From DATAXP01 sp036272935 (lineage in GTDB: Bacteria > Planctomycetota > Planctomycetia > Pirellulales > PNKZ01), in NCBI GenBank assembly GCA_036272935.1, contig DATAXP010000130.1, positions 1-45,001 on the forward strand: a DNA stretch of 45,001 nucleotides. Direction: 5' to 3'. A program made the position numbers and the translations under genes. Positions 9,579-18,418 of this stretch are shown here, in pieces; position 1 is the stretch's first letter, and each line of letters begins with the position of its first letter. The notes under the pieces were generated by a model, which was not told the DNA's origin, made no database searches, and worked only from the letters and a program-made list of their open reading frames with translations.

Positions 9579-9968
9579 GTGAACCACGTGATCGATCCAT
9601 TGTCGGGATGGCTGGCGGTGTTACCGCGGCACATGCTGTTGGCTGAGGCCGAAGGTTCGCCGATGGGCGGGCTGTTGCCGTTGATCACCATGTTCCTGCC
9701 GCTGCTGTTGTTGTGGATATTCCTGCTCGAGCGGCCGCGGCGAAAACAGATGGCCCAGCGCGAGCAGATGCTCAAAGGAATCAAGAAGAACGACCGCGTG
9801 CTCACAAATTCCGGCATCTACGGCGTGGTGACCAACGTCCAAACCGATGTCAACGAGATCACCATCCGCGTCGACGAAGCTTCGAACACCAAGCTGCGCA
9901 TGACCCTGGGGTCGATCGACCGCATTCTCAGCAGCGACACCTCCGACAAACCAGAAGCGACCAATTAA
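9579..9968 (+). CDS. yajC: preprotein translocase subunit YajC
   Basis: A 129-residue, single-pass membrane protein of the YajC family, an accessory of the SecDF-YajC complex that assists SecYEG export. It has a short N-terminal segment, one hydrophobic helix at about residues 30-50 (LLPLITMFLPLLLLWIFLL), the typical RPRRKQMAQREQML after the membrane exit, and the conserved GIKKNDRVLTNSGIYGVV. The open frame extends upstream, but GTG 9579 has GAAGGAA five bases before it and gives the usual family length. secDF follows after 50 bases, so the two are surely one operon. Confidence 0.94.
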   Translation: MNHVIDPLSGWLAVLPRHMLLAEAEGSPMGGLLPLITMFLPLLLLWIFLLERPRRKQMAQREQMLKGIKKNDRVLTNSGIYGVVTNVQTDVNEITIRVDEASNTKLRMTLGSIDRILSSDTSDKPEATN

Positions 9969-10018
9969 CCGCCGCGCACGACATCCCGGCGTAGTGCATC
10001 GCGCGAAAAGAGATTTCT

Positions 10019-13000
10019 ATGTTCCATGCAACCTGTAGCCTCGAGCGCCAGCGCGGGGTTCTGCAACGAGTTTCGTTACTTGCCGTGTGTGCCGCCGTGC
10101 TGATGGCCGTTGCGCTGCTGCCGGCGATGGCCGTCGCGCAAGAGGCTGCCGATAAGGTAGGACCCGTCACGGTCAAGGTGACTACCCCCGATGCCGCGAC
10201 GGGCAACGCCGTCACGCGCTCGATCTTGATTAACACCGGCATCGCCGTAGGGCTGATCGTCGGCTCGATCGCCCTGGGAACTTGGATTGCGAAACGAACT
10301 CGCTTGCCCGACCACGGCACGCGGTTTTCCGTCGTCATCTTCGCCGTCGCCGCATCGCTGCTGGTGACAATCCTCGGCTGGCCGCCGCGACTTGGCATCG
10401 ACCTGCGCGGCGGCGTGATCCTGATCTACGACATTGATAAAAGCCAAACCCATGAAGGCCAGCAACAACTCGATGCGATGACGATCGACAAGCTGGTCGG
10501 AGCGGTCAGCAAGCGCGTCAATCCCGGCGGCATTCTCGAAGTCACCGTCCGTCCCTACGGCGTCGGCCAGATCGAAATCATCATTCCCGAGCCGCGCAAG
10601 ACGGGCGCCGAAGGCGAAAACGACAGCGCGCAAACCTCCGGCGAGCTGGACCGCATCAAGAACAAGATCAGCACCAGCGGCGCACTGGAGTTTCGCATTG
10701 TTGCCGATCGGCGCAGCGCCTCCGACGCCGCGATCATGGCCAAGGCCGCGGAGCTTGATGTCGGAAAGAGCGACGTGGTCGAAACCGGACGCGATGGCGT
10801 GCAGGAATTGGTTGCCCGCTGGACACCTCTATACCGCGCGGACGAAGCGCGCAGCTACGAAGGCGATCCCGAAATCGCCGCGCGCCGCAGCCGCCGCGGG
10901 GAACTGGAAGTGCTCGTGCTCATTGAGCCGAAAGACCGCACGGTGACCGGCGATTACCTGCGCAATGCCAGCTCCGGGTTCGACCAGACCGGCCACCCGA
11001 GCATCCATTTCTCGTTCGATGCCCGCGGTGCGACGCTGTTCGGCGACCTGACGAGCAGCAACCTGCCACAGGGTGATTTCAAGCGCCGCCTCGCAATCTT
11101 GCTCGACGGCCGGCTCGTCACCGCCCCCAGCATCAACAGTGCGATCTACGATCGCGGCGAAATTACCGGCCGCTTCACCCAGGAAGAAGCAAGCGACCTG
11201 GCCGAAATTCTCACTGCAGGCCAACTGCCGGCCACGCTGCGGCACGAACCGACGAGTAGCATGGTCATCGGGCCAACGCTCGGTGCCGACACGATCGCGA
11301 AGGGTGTGAAAAGCATGCTCATTGCCACCGCGGTGGTCGTGGTATTCATGCTCATTTACTACCGATTTGCAGGGCTCGTGGCCAACCTTGCCGTAATCCT
11401 CAACGTGCTCTTGACCGTGGCGTTCATGATCATGTTCAAGGCGGCGTTTACGTTGTCGGGCCTGGCGGGGTTGGCGCTGACGGTGGGCATGGCAGTCGAC
11501 GCCAACGTGCTGATCTACGAGCGCATGCGTGAAGAACTGGCCCGCGGAGCGACGCTGCGAATGGCCATCCGCAACGGCTTTGAACGGGCCACCACCACGA
11601 TTGTCGACGCCAACGTCACGACGCTCATCTCGGCCGTGGTGCTCTACGCGATCGGCACCGACCAGGTGAAAGGCTTTGCCGTCACGCTCATCCTCGGCAT
11701 CGTGATGAATCTATTCACGGCAATTACTGTGTCGCGGGCGATCTTCGATGTCGCCGAGAAGATGCGCTGGATCACCAACCTGCGCATGATGCAGATAATG
11801 ACCGGCGCGAATTACGACTTTATCGGCAAACGCCGCCTGGCGATTGCCCTCAGTGTGATCGTCATCGCAATTGGCATGGCGGGCGTCGCGGTGCGCGGCA
11901 AAGGATTGCTCGATATCGACTTCACCGGCGGCGTGTCGGTCGAGACGCTGTTCGACCGCGCCCATGCGCAAGACGTTTCGTTGGTGCGATCGAAGCTCGA
12001 AGCCCACGCCGACGTGCTTCCCGATCTGACCGTGCAAGACGTGCACATTTCGAGCGAGCCGCCCGGGATTCGGTTCCTCGTCATCACGTCGAATCCGAGC
12101 GAGGAGGATGTGGAGCGCGAAATCCAGAACGTGTTCCGCGGCGAGTTAGCCTACAACCACGTGAAGCTCGTGAGCAGCGAAACGATCCCGGCACAAGCGA
12201 CCACGCCCGAAGCTAACGGCGTACAGCCCGAGAAAGAACCTGGCGCGGCGCAACCCGAGAAAAAGCAAGGGGCCGCACTGCCCAAGGATGACACGGTCGA
12301 CGAGAACGCGCTGGCGTTTGCCGACGACGCCGCCAAAGCGGCGGCTGCGAAAGCAGACGAATTGAAGACGGATGACACTGCGAAGCCCGTTGAGCCTGCG
12401 AAATCCACCGAGACGAAAGCGGTCGACGCATCGAAGACAGAGCCGAAAGCTCAGCAAAAGGCCGGCGAGGACGAAAAGAAAGGAGCGCCCAAGGCGACCG
12501 ACGCTACCCCGTCCGATCCATTCGCCGGCGGAACGATGGCCCACCTGCGTTTCGATCAGCCGATCTCGCACGACGCGCTGCAAGGCTTGATTCACGACGC
12601 CTTGAAAGCCAATCCAGCGACGGCCGATGCCGCAGTCGATCTTTCGAGCGCCGACTATGAACCGGGCATGGAAAGGGCGCTCGCGCAGTGGGACGCAAAG
12701 ATTGCGGCCCCGCAGCGCGAAGTCGAGCCAATGGTCACGAAGATCCAGCAGGAGTTGGCCGAGGAGCCGTTCTTCCCGTCGTCGAACAAGATCGGCGCCG
12801 CGGTGGCGACCAACACGCAAGAACAGGCAATCGTGGCCCTAGTGGCCAGCATCGTGCTGATCATGATTTACGTCTGGTTCCGCTTTACCCAAGTGATATT
12901 CGGCCTGAGCGTCATCGTGGCGCTGGTACACGACGTCCTGGTGACTCTCGGCGCGTTGGCCGTCAGCTATTGGCTGGCGCCGTACCTGGGTTTTGCCGGG

Positions 13001-13402
13001 GTCGAGCAATTCAAGATCAACCTGCCGATCATCGCGGCGTTTCTGACGATCATCGGCTACTCGCTGAACGATACGATTGTCATCTTCGACCGTATCCGCG
13101 AAATCCGCGGTAAGAGCCCCGAACTGTCGGCCGCGCTGGTCAACACCAGCATCAACCAAACCTTGAGCCGCACGCTGCTCACCTCGCTAACCGTGTTCCT
13201 GGTCGTGGTCATCCTTTACGCCGTAGGCGGTCAGGGAATCCACGGCTTCGCCTTCGCGTTGGTGATCGGCACAATTTCCGGTACCTACAGCACGATTTAC
13301 ATCGCCACCCCGGCGCTGATCTGGCTGGGCAGCATGAGCCACCGCGCCCAGGCGGGAGCTCAGGTGCCTCGGCGCACGCCGCAAGCCTCGGCCAGCCGCT
13401 AA
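10019..13402 (+). CDS. secDF: SecD-SecF fusion protein translocase subunit
   Basis: A single 1127-residue chain combining SecD and SecF, the proton-driven accessory that pulls exported proteins across the membrane. SecD: DLRGG at 128-132, a large periplasmic domain, then a six-helix RND-like membrane block with TVGMAVDANVLIYERMREE. SecF starts near 600, with DIDFTGG near 634 and a second block with GYSLNDTIVIFDRIREI. Two features are odd. Two extra hydrophobic segments (about 18-40 and 68-91) precede the normal first SecD helix. A roughly 115-residue Ala/Lys/Glu/Pro-rich linker (about 725-840) sits in the SecF periplasmic domain. The start is ATG 10019 after GAAAAGAGA. Confidence 0.96.
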   Translation: MFHATCSLERQRGVLQRVSLLAVCAAVLMAVALLPAMAVAQEAADKVGPVTVKVTTPDAATGNAVTRSILINTGIAVGLIVGSIALGTWIAKRTRLPDHGTRFSVVIFAVAASLLVTILGWPPRLGIDLRGGVILIYDIDKSQTHEGQQQLDAMTIDKLVGAVSKRVNPGGILEVTVRPYGVGQIEIIIPEPRKTGAEGENDSAQTSGELDRIKNKISTSGALEFRIVADRRSASDAAIMAKAAELDVGKSDVVETGRDGVQELVARWTPLYRADEARSYEGDPEIAARRSRRGELEVLVLIEPKDRTVTGDYLRNASSGFDQTGHPSIHFSFDARGATLFGDLTSSNLPQGDFKRRLAILLDGRLVTAPSINSAIYDRGEITGRFTQEEASDLAEILTAGQLPATLRHEPTSSMVIGPTLGADTIAKGVKSMLIATAVVVVFMLIYYRFAGLVANLAVILNVLLTVAFMIMFKAAFTLSGLAGLALTVGMAVDANVLIYERMREELARGATLRMAIRNGFERATTTIVDANVTTLISAVVLYAIGTDQVKGFAVTLILGIVMNLFTAITVSRAIFDVAEKMRWITNLRMMQIMTGANYDFIGKRRLAIALSVIVIAIGMAGVAVRGKGLLDIDFTGGVSVETLFDRAHAQDVSLVRSKLEAHADVLPDLTVQDVHISSEPPGIRFLVITSNPSEEDVEREIQNVFRGELAYNHVKLVSSETIPAQATTPEANGVQPEKEPGAAQPEKKQGAALPKDDTVDENALAFADDAAKAAAAKADELKTDDTAKPVEPAKSTETKAVDASKTEPKAQQKAGEDEKKGAPKATDATPSDPFAGGTMAHLRFDQPISHDALQGLIHDALKANPATADAAVDLSSADYEPGMERALAQWDAKIAAPQREVEPMVTKIQQELAEEPFFPSSNKIGAAVATNTQEQAIVALVASIVLIMIYVWFRFTQVIFGLSVIVALVHDVLVTLGALAVSYWLAPYLGFAGVEQFKINLPIIAAFLTIIGYSLNDTIVIFDRIREIRGKSPELSAALVNTSINQTLSRTLLTSLTVFLVVVILYAVGGQGIHGFAFALVIGTISGTYSTIYIATPALIWLGSMSHRAQAGAQVPRRTPQASASR

Positions 13403-13431
13403 GCTTCACGCAGCAAGAACCGAACCAAGTC

Positions 13432-13457
13432 CACGGATGGACGTCCGTGAGCTTTTT
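13432..13457 (+). terminator. hairpin and T-run after secDF
   Basis: CACGGA (13432-13437) pairs with TCCGTG (13444-13449) around TGGACG, followed by AGC and TTTTT. It lies 30 bases after the secDF stop. The stem is short, so termination may be partial. Confidence 0.6.
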
Positions 13458-13549
13458 CGTGCGCGCAAGCCGCTACAAGCGCTGCATCCGGCATCGGCGC
13501 TCTCTTCGACGGCGCGGTGGCCGCCGCGCGAGGCACGTCCCGATAAAAG

Positions 13550-14488
13550 ATGACGGTGAACTCTTGTCGGACGGCGGTCGCCGGGGACCGCAACAGGGCC
13601 AACGTGGCGCGCGTAACTATCCAAGGCCGAGCCGGTACGACGCTCGTGGGGCGGCTGCGCGCCGCGCTGGCGCTGCTGGTCGTCATCGGCGGCATCGGTA
13701 CCGCGGTGATGTTTCGCAAGCCGAGCACTTCGGCATCGTCGTCAACGGCAATTGGCGATCCGTCGTGGACACCGTACCTGCGCTCCGATGGATGGCCGTC
13801 CGAGGGTACGCGCCCGCAGGGATACGTTCCGCCGTTGGCTCCGCCTGATGTTCCAGCCCATGCGGCGCCGGTGGGGCCGCTTCCCTTGGCCGAACAGGCC
13901 AGCGACACGTCACCCGGCGAGTTCCCATCGGGACCGTACTCGGTCGATTTGGGCTCGTCGCAGGGGGCGTTCCCCAAGGTTTCGCTCCAATGGTCGCCCG
14001 AGGCCAGTACCGAGCCAACGAACCGCGGCATGCTCAAGCACCGGGTTCGCGACGGCGAAACACTCTCGAGCATCGCGTACCGCTACCTCGGCACACGCGA
14101 ACGCTACCGCGAAATCTTCCAGGCCAATCGAGACGTGCTGGCCAGCCCCGATCGTTTGGTGGCGGGCATGGAACTGAACATTCCGCTTTCGGGCGACGAA
14201 CCGGTGCTAGATGCCCCACCTGCGGTCCGTGCCTCGCCGACCGCAGCGACCTCGGCCAGACCTACCGCCGCCCCGATGGTGCCGATCGCCACCGGCGTCT
14301 GGCGGCGCAGCAGCGCCGAGCGCGCGGGGCAGCGCACCTACTCGGTGCGCAAAATCGACACGCTCAGCGGCATCGCGCTGCAATTCTACGGCGACGCTCG
14401 CCGCTATCCCGAGCTGTACGAGGCGAACCGCCATCAGATGCGCGGGCCCGACGATCTACATGAGGGCATGTTACTGATAGTGCCGTAG
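13550..14488 (+). CDS. membrane-anchored protein with two LysM domains
   Basis: A 312-residue protein with one N-terminal membrane helix (about residues 34-53), a Pro/Ser/Ala-rich linker, and two LysM modules, which bind the glycan chains of peptidoglycan or similar polymers. LysM1 starts near residue 163 (HRVRDGETLSSIAYRYLG) and LysM2 near 263 (YSVRKIDTLSGIALQFYG), the latter ending at the C-terminus. The likely topology is a short cytoplasmic tail with the LysM modules outside, holding the cell envelope. ATG 13550 has only a weak ribosome site, so the exact start is uncertain. The gene stands alone between the secDF terminator and yjhG. Confidence 0.87.
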   Translation: MTVNSCRTAVAGDRNRANVARVTIQGRAGTTLVGRLRAALALLVVIGGIGTAVMFRKPSTSASSSTAIGDPSWTPYLRSDGWPSEGTRPQGYVPPLAPPDVPAHAAPVGPLPLAEQASDTSPGEFPSGPYSVDLGSSQGAFPKVSLQWSPEASTEPTNRGMLKHRVRDGETLSSIAYRYLGTRERYREIFQANRDVLASPDRLVAGMELNIPLSGDEPVLDAPPAVRASPTAATSARPTAAPMVPIATGVWRRSSAERAGQRTYSVRKIDTLSGIALQFYGDARRYPELYEANRHQMRGPDDLHEGMLLIVP

Positions 14489-14518
14489 CATCGAGTCAGG
14501 CATAATAGTTGCGCTCCC

Positions 14519-16519
14519 ATGGCAACTACGACGCGCTTCGACATCAGCGAAATCCTTGACGCACCCGACGCGGTGCTCGGCACGATTGACACGCGCGCCG
14601 CCGGTCCGCAGGGGCGGATGCCGCTTTCGGCCGAAATGCTGCGCTCGTGGCCGAGCGGCGATCTGTTCGGCCTTTCGCAAAACGCCGGCATGGGCTGGCC
14701 GGTGCAGGAGATGCTCGGCCCGCAGTTTTTGCTCCTCTCGACGCAGGGAGGCATTCGCGCGGCCGACGGAACACCGATCGCGCTCGGTTATCACACCGGA
14801 CATTGGGAAGTCGGGCTGCTGGTGCAGGCGGCGGCCCGTGTGCTGAAGCAATCGGGCGGCGTGCCGTTCGCGGCGTTCGTCTCCGACCCTTGCGATGGGC
14901 GTACGCAAGGCACCGTCGGCATGTTCGACAGCCTGCCGTATCGCAACGATGCCGCAACGCTGTTCGGCCGATTGATCCGCTCGCTGCCGACACGCGCCGG
15001 CGTAATGGGAGTGGCGACGTGTGACAAGGGGCTACCGGCGATGATGATGGCCTTGGCCGCGGCAAAGTCGCTGCCGTGCGTGCTGGTGCCGGGCGGCGTG
15101 ACGCTGCCGCCGACCACGGGTGAAGATGCCGGCAAGATCCAGTCGATCGGCGCACGGTTCGCGCATGGTGAGCTTAGCCTCGAAGATGCCCAGGAGCTTG
15201 CATGTCACGCTTGTGCGTCGCCCGGCGGGGGTTGCCAATTCCTCGGCACCGCGGCGACCAGCCAGGTGGTGGGCGAAGCCCTCGGCATGAGCCTGCCGCA
15301 CACGGCGCTGGCCCCCAGCGGCCAACCAATCTGGCTCGATGCCGCGGCGCGCAGCGCCAAGGCATTGTGGGCAATGCACGAGAGACGCCAGCGCTTGGCG
15401 GACGTGCTCACCGACGCATCGATCCGCAACGCGATGGTCGTCCACGCGGCGTTTGGCGGCTCGACGAACTTGCTGCTGCACATACCGGCCATCGCGCACG
15501 CCGCCGGGCTGCGGCAGCCTACGATCGACGACTGGACCGACATCAATCGGCGCGTCCCGCGATTGGTCGACGTACTTCCCAACGGCCCGGTGGGTCATCC
15601 AACGGTCGAAGTGTTTCTTGCCGGCGGAGTGCCCGAGGTAATGCTCGAACTGCGCCGCCTCGGGCTGCTGGAGTTGGACGTGCTCACCGTCACCGGCGAG
15701 AAGCTCGACGCGCTGCTCGATTGGTGGGAAACGTCGCCGCGGCGATCGGCACTGCGGCGACGGCTTGTCGAACACGACGGCATCGATCCCGACGACGTAA
15801 TCATGTCAGTCGATCGCGCTCGGCTGCGCGGCTTGACCAGCACGGTTTGTTTTCCGCGAGGGAACGTCGCTCCTGAAGGCTCGGTCGTGAAAAGCACGGC
15901 CATCGACCCGACGGTGGTTGACTCCGACGGCGTGTTTCGCAAGACCGGGCCGGCGCGCGTGTTCACGCGCGAGCGCGATTGTATCGCCGCCATCAAGGGC
16001 TCTTCCGGGGCCCGAGCGATTCGTCCCGGCGACGTGATCGTGCTCTGCGGCCGCGGACCGCTCGGCTCGGGGATGGAAGAAACTTACCAGATCACCGCGG
16101 CACTCAAGCATCTGTCGTTCGGCCGCGAAGTGGCGGTGGTTACGGACGCTCGCTTTTCCGGGGTGAGCACCGGAGCGTGCATCGGGCATGTCGCGCCCGA
16201 AGCGCTGGCCGGCGGGCCAATCGGCAAGCTGCGCGACGGCGACCGGGTGCGAATTGACGTAGATCGTGGTCGGCTCACGGGCACAGTCGACCTGGTGGGG
16301 GACGCGGAGCGTGAGTTCTCCACGGACGAGGCGGCGCGCGTGCTGACAAGCCGCGCGCCACATCCCGATCTCAAGCCCGACGACGCATTGCCGGCGGCGA
16401 CGCGCCTGTGGGCGGCCCTACAGTCGGCAAGCGGAGGCCCTTGGGCCGGCTGCGTATACGATGTGGAGCGCATCATCGCCACGCTCGAAGCGGGCCGGCA
16501 GGCGCTCGGCAACCAATGA
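14519..16519 (+). CDS. yjhG: D-xylonate dehydratase, YjhG/YagF family
   Basis: A 666-residue member of the IlvD/Edd dehydratase superfamily. Long stretches match my memory of E. coli YjhG: PSGDLFGLSQNAGMGW, SDPCDGRTQGTVGMFDSLPY, HAAFGGSTNLLLHIPAIAH, EGSVVKSTAIDP and VTDARFSGVSTGACIGHV. This is the family that dehydrates D-xylonate to 2-keto-3-deoxy-D-xylonate, and the length is right for it. Fe-S ligand cysteines are visible at 125 (SDPCDG), 168 (ATCDKG) and 239 (GGGCQFLG). ATG 14519 lies 30 bases after the LysM gene; a CATAAT at 14501 might be a -10 box. No aldolase, xylonate transporter or regulator is adjacent, so the pathway context is missing here. Confidence 0.9.
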   Translation: MATTTRFDISEILDAPDAVLGTIDTRAAGPQGRMPLSAEMLRSWPSGDLFGLSQNAGMGWPVQEMLGPQFLLLSTQGGIRAADGTPIALGYHTGHWEVGLLVQAAARVLKQSGGVPFAAFVSDPCDGRTQGTVGMFDSLPYRNDAATLFGRLIRSLPTRAGVMGVATCDKGLPAMMMALAAAKSLPCVLVPGGVTLPPTTGEDAGKIQSIGARFAHGELSLEDAQELACHACASPGGGCQFLGTAATSQVVGEALGMSLPHTALAPSGQPIWLDAAARSAKALWAMHERRQRLADVLTDASIRNAMVVHAAFGGSTNLLLHIPAIAHAAGLRQPTIDDWTDINRRVPRLVDVLPNGPVGHPTVEVFLAGGVPEVMLELRRLGLLELDVLTVTGEKLDALLDWWETSPRRSALRRRLVEHDGIDPDDVIMSVDRARLRGLTSTVCFPRGNVAPEGSVVKSTAIDPTVVDSDGVFRKTGPARVFTRERDCIAAIKGSSGARAIRPGDVIVLCGRGPLGSGMEETYQITAALKHLSFGREVAVVTDARFSGVSTGACIGHVAPEALAGGPIGKLRDGDRVRIDVDRGRLTGTVDLVGDAEREFSTDEAARVLTSRAPHPDLKPDDALPAATRLWAALQSASGGPWAGCVYDVERIIATLEAGRQALGNQ

Positions 16520-16539
16520 ACCGGTTGCCTGTTGATCGG

Positions 16540-16545
16540 TATAAT
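16540..16545 (+). promoter_or_regulatory. possible -10 box for msrB
   Basis: A perfect TATAAT at 16540-16545 would start transcription near 16552, fifteen bases before the first msrB start. The matching -35 position reads TGAACC, a weak match. Confidence 0.35.
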
Positions 16546-16566
16546 GTTTCGGCAAGGGTCGCCGGC

Positions 16567-17076
16567 ATGAGATACACGTTGCTTGGGTTGACGGTTTTGG
16601 CGGTGGCGATGGTGACGACGTGGTGCATCTCGTCGGCATCGAGTTCTGCGAGCCGGAAACTAACGAAGGAGCCAATCACCATGGCCGAAGAGACTGAAGA
16701 GCGCTTCCGCAAGGCGCTCACGCCCGAACAGTACTACGTGTGCCGACAAAAGGGGACGGAACGCGCGTTTTGCGGCGCGCTATGGAACGAGCATCGGCCG
16801 GGGACGTATTACTGCGTCGCCTGCGGTCGTCCGCTATTTCAGTCGGACAAGAAGTTCGATTCGGGCACTGGATGGCCGAGCTTTTTCCAGCCGATAAACG
16901 ACGAGGCGGTGGCCGTCCATGTCGATGAGTCGCATGGGATGATTCGCGAAGAAGTGGTTTGTGCCGGGTGCGATTCGCATCTGGGACATGTGTTCGATGA
17001 CGGCCCGCCGCCGACCGGGCAGCGATACTGCATGAACTCGGCGGCACTGCGATTCGAGCCTCGCAAAGAGCAATGA
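16567..17076 (+). CDS. msrB: peptide methionine-R-sulfoxide reductase MsrB (long form)
   Basis: MsrB reduces the R-epimer of oxidised methionine in proteins. The 169-residue long form has an N-terminal hydrophobic signal or anchor (MRYTLLGLTVLAVAMVTTWC), then the MsrB domain. Zinc-site pairs are CVAC at 83-86 and CAGC at 132-135. The catalytic cysteine is Cys155 in RYCMNSAALRF, and FDSGTGWPSF is present. A second ATG at 16681 (residue 39) has a stronger ribosome site, AAGGAG eight bases upstream, and would give a 131-residue cytosolic enzyme without the signal. The long start has only AAGGG nine bases upstream. Either or both may be used. The gene follows yjhG by 47 bases. Confidence 0.93.
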   Translation: MRYTLLGLTVLAVAMVTTWCISSASSSASRKLTKEPITMAEETEERFRKALTPEQYYVCRQKGTERAFCGALWNEHRPGTYYCVACGRPLFQSDKKFDSGTGWPSFFQPINDEAVAVHVDESHGMIREEVVCAGCDSHLGHVFDDGPPPTGQRYCMNSAALRFEPRKEQ

Positions 17077-17227
17077 TGGCGGCCAGGCTCGCGCGGAATC
17101 CGCTGGCTTTTATGGGGAGCCAGTGGTATATGTTCAGCTTTTGTTATTGGGCACGCACCTTGCAAGAATCGGCCCAGCACGTGAGCGTTCGGCGGCGGTG
17201 ACGTAAACAGGCGATGGCGCGACGAGC

Positions 17228-17980
17228 ATGCTGCAAAAGCCTCTTTTGAGACCACGCACCGCCCGGCGGCGCACACAAAAACCGGGGCGAGCGGTGTTGA
17301 ACCTGGTCGAAAACGACCTGATCCGCCGCGTCAGCTACGAGGAATACCAAGCCAAAGTCCGCGATGTGTACGGCGGGCCGCAGGGGGCGTTGCTGGCCGC
17401 GTGCAGCATGATTTCGCTGCACACGCCGCTAGGCGAGCGACTGTTCCGCAAAAGGAAGTTTGATCTGCGCGGCGCCCGCCGGGTGCTCGACGTCGGCAGT
17501 GGCGCCGGCCAGATCGCGCAGCATTTGCTGCGCTTTGCCGATCCTTCGGCGCAGATCACCTGCACCGACCTTTCTTGGAAGATGCTTCGCCGGGCACGGC
17601 ACCGCCTGGAACGGCAGAATCTGCCACTTCGAGGCACCCGTTTCTTGACGGCCGATGTGACGTGCCTGCCGTTTGCCGACGGCAGCTTCGACTGCGTGAC
17701 GTGCGGCTATGTGCTCGAGCATCTGCCCGATCCTCGCCCTGGGCTGGCTGAGCTCGCGCGTGTGCTGGTCCCCGGCGGACGCATGTTGCTGCTGGCGACC
17801 GAGGATAACTTCGCTGGCGCCTGGACAAGCCGTTTGTGGTGCTGTCGCACTTACAATCGGAAAGACCTGCGCAATATTTGCCGCGACGTGGGGCTGGCCT
17901 GGAAGCGCGAACTTTGGTTCACGAAGATGCACAAGGTGCTGCGCGCCGGCGGCATCTGCGTCGAGATCGAGCGGCAGTAA
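17228..17980 (+). CDS. class I SAM-dependent methyltransferase
   Basis: A 250-residue methyltransferase of the Methyltransf_11/UbiE-like type. S-adenosylmethionine-binding motif I is VLDVGSGAGQ at residues 86-95, followed by the acidic strand (ITCTDLS), the FDCVTCGYVLEHLPDP motif and a post-motif LVPGGRMLLLATEDN. The N-terminus is basic. The substrate is unknown; lipid, quinone or small-molecule acceptors are all possible. The start at ATG 17228 is uncertain because no strong ribosome site is seen. The gene converges on a response regulator across a near-perfect 28-bp palindrome. Confidence 0.85.
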   Translation: MLQKPLLRPRTARRRTQKPGRAVLNLVENDLIRRVSYEEYQAKVRDVYGGPQGALLAACSMISLHTPLGERLFRKRKFDLRGARRVLDVGSGAGQIAQHLLRFADPSAQITCTDLSWKMLRRARHRLERQNLPLRGTRFLTADVTCLPFADGSFDCVTCGYVLEHLPDPRPGLAELARVLVPGGRMLLLATEDNFAGAWTSRLWCCRTYNRKDLRNICRDVGLAWKRELWFTKMHKVLRAGGICVEIERQ

Positions 17981-18006
17981 GCCCCCGGATGGCCATCCGA
18001 GGGCTT
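17979..18006. terminator. 28-bp near-perfect palindrome between convergent genes
   Basis: AAGCCCCCGGATGG is followed directly by its complement CCATCCGAGGGCTT: 13 of 14 positions pair, with one C-A mismatch. It overlaps the methyltransferase stop and lies 10 bases from the end of the opposing gene, so a bidirectional transcription stop is likely although no long T-run follows. Confidence 0.55.
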
Positions 18007-18016
18007 GGCATCTTGG

Positions 18017-18418
18017 TTACTGTGAGTGCCGCTCGCGCCAGTCGTAGGCGCGCCGCAGCGCTTGGCGCACATTGCAGATGATAGTGTCGCGGCTCACCGG
18101 CTTGCGCAACACGGCGAACGCCTGGGCCTCAAGCGCTCGTTGCACGAGTTGCTCGTCCGCTTCGGCGCTCATCAGAATGCACGGCAACTGCGAATTCAAC
18201 CGCTTGACGCGCTCGATCGTCTCCAGGCCGCTGAGTCGCGGCATGTGCATGTCCAACAGCAGCAAGTGCACCTCGTCGCGCTGCAAGATTTCCAGCGCTT
18301 CTTGCCCGTCGCCGGCCAGCAGCGTGCGGAATCCTTGCGGCGCAATCACCTCGCGCACCGTTTCGCGAAAACGGCGATCGTCGTCGGTGATCAGGATGGA
18401 AAGCGGATCGGCAATCAT
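18017..18418 (-). CDS. single-domain response regulator (CheY-like)
   Basis: A 133-residue receiver domain with no output domain. The acidic pocket is Asp12-Asp13-Asp14, the phosphoacceptor is Asp56 in LLLLDMHMP, the switch residue is Ser84 (ILMSAE) and the conserved lysine is Lys106 (RKPVS). All canonical positions are filled, so it should accept phosphate from a histidine kinase or phosphotransfer protein. The frame extends to 18517, but ATG 18418 starts just before the first strand and gives normal domain length. No kinase is adjacent. It probably acts through protein-protein contact. Confidence 0.9.
   Translation of the reverse strand: MIADPLSILITDDDRRFRETVREVIAPQGFRTLLAGDGQEALEILQRDEVHLLLLDMHMPRLSGLETIERVKRLNSQLPCILMSAEADEQLVQRALEAQAFAVLRKPVSRDTIICNVRQALRRAYDWRERHSQ

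Noticed and set aside
8410..9817. Minus-strand frames including GGTRTPNPWFRRPMLYPLSY
   Set aside because: This phrase is the well-known false translation of the antisense of a tRNA gene (here tRNA-Arg TCG at 8484-8556); the rest shadows the unknown gene and yajC.
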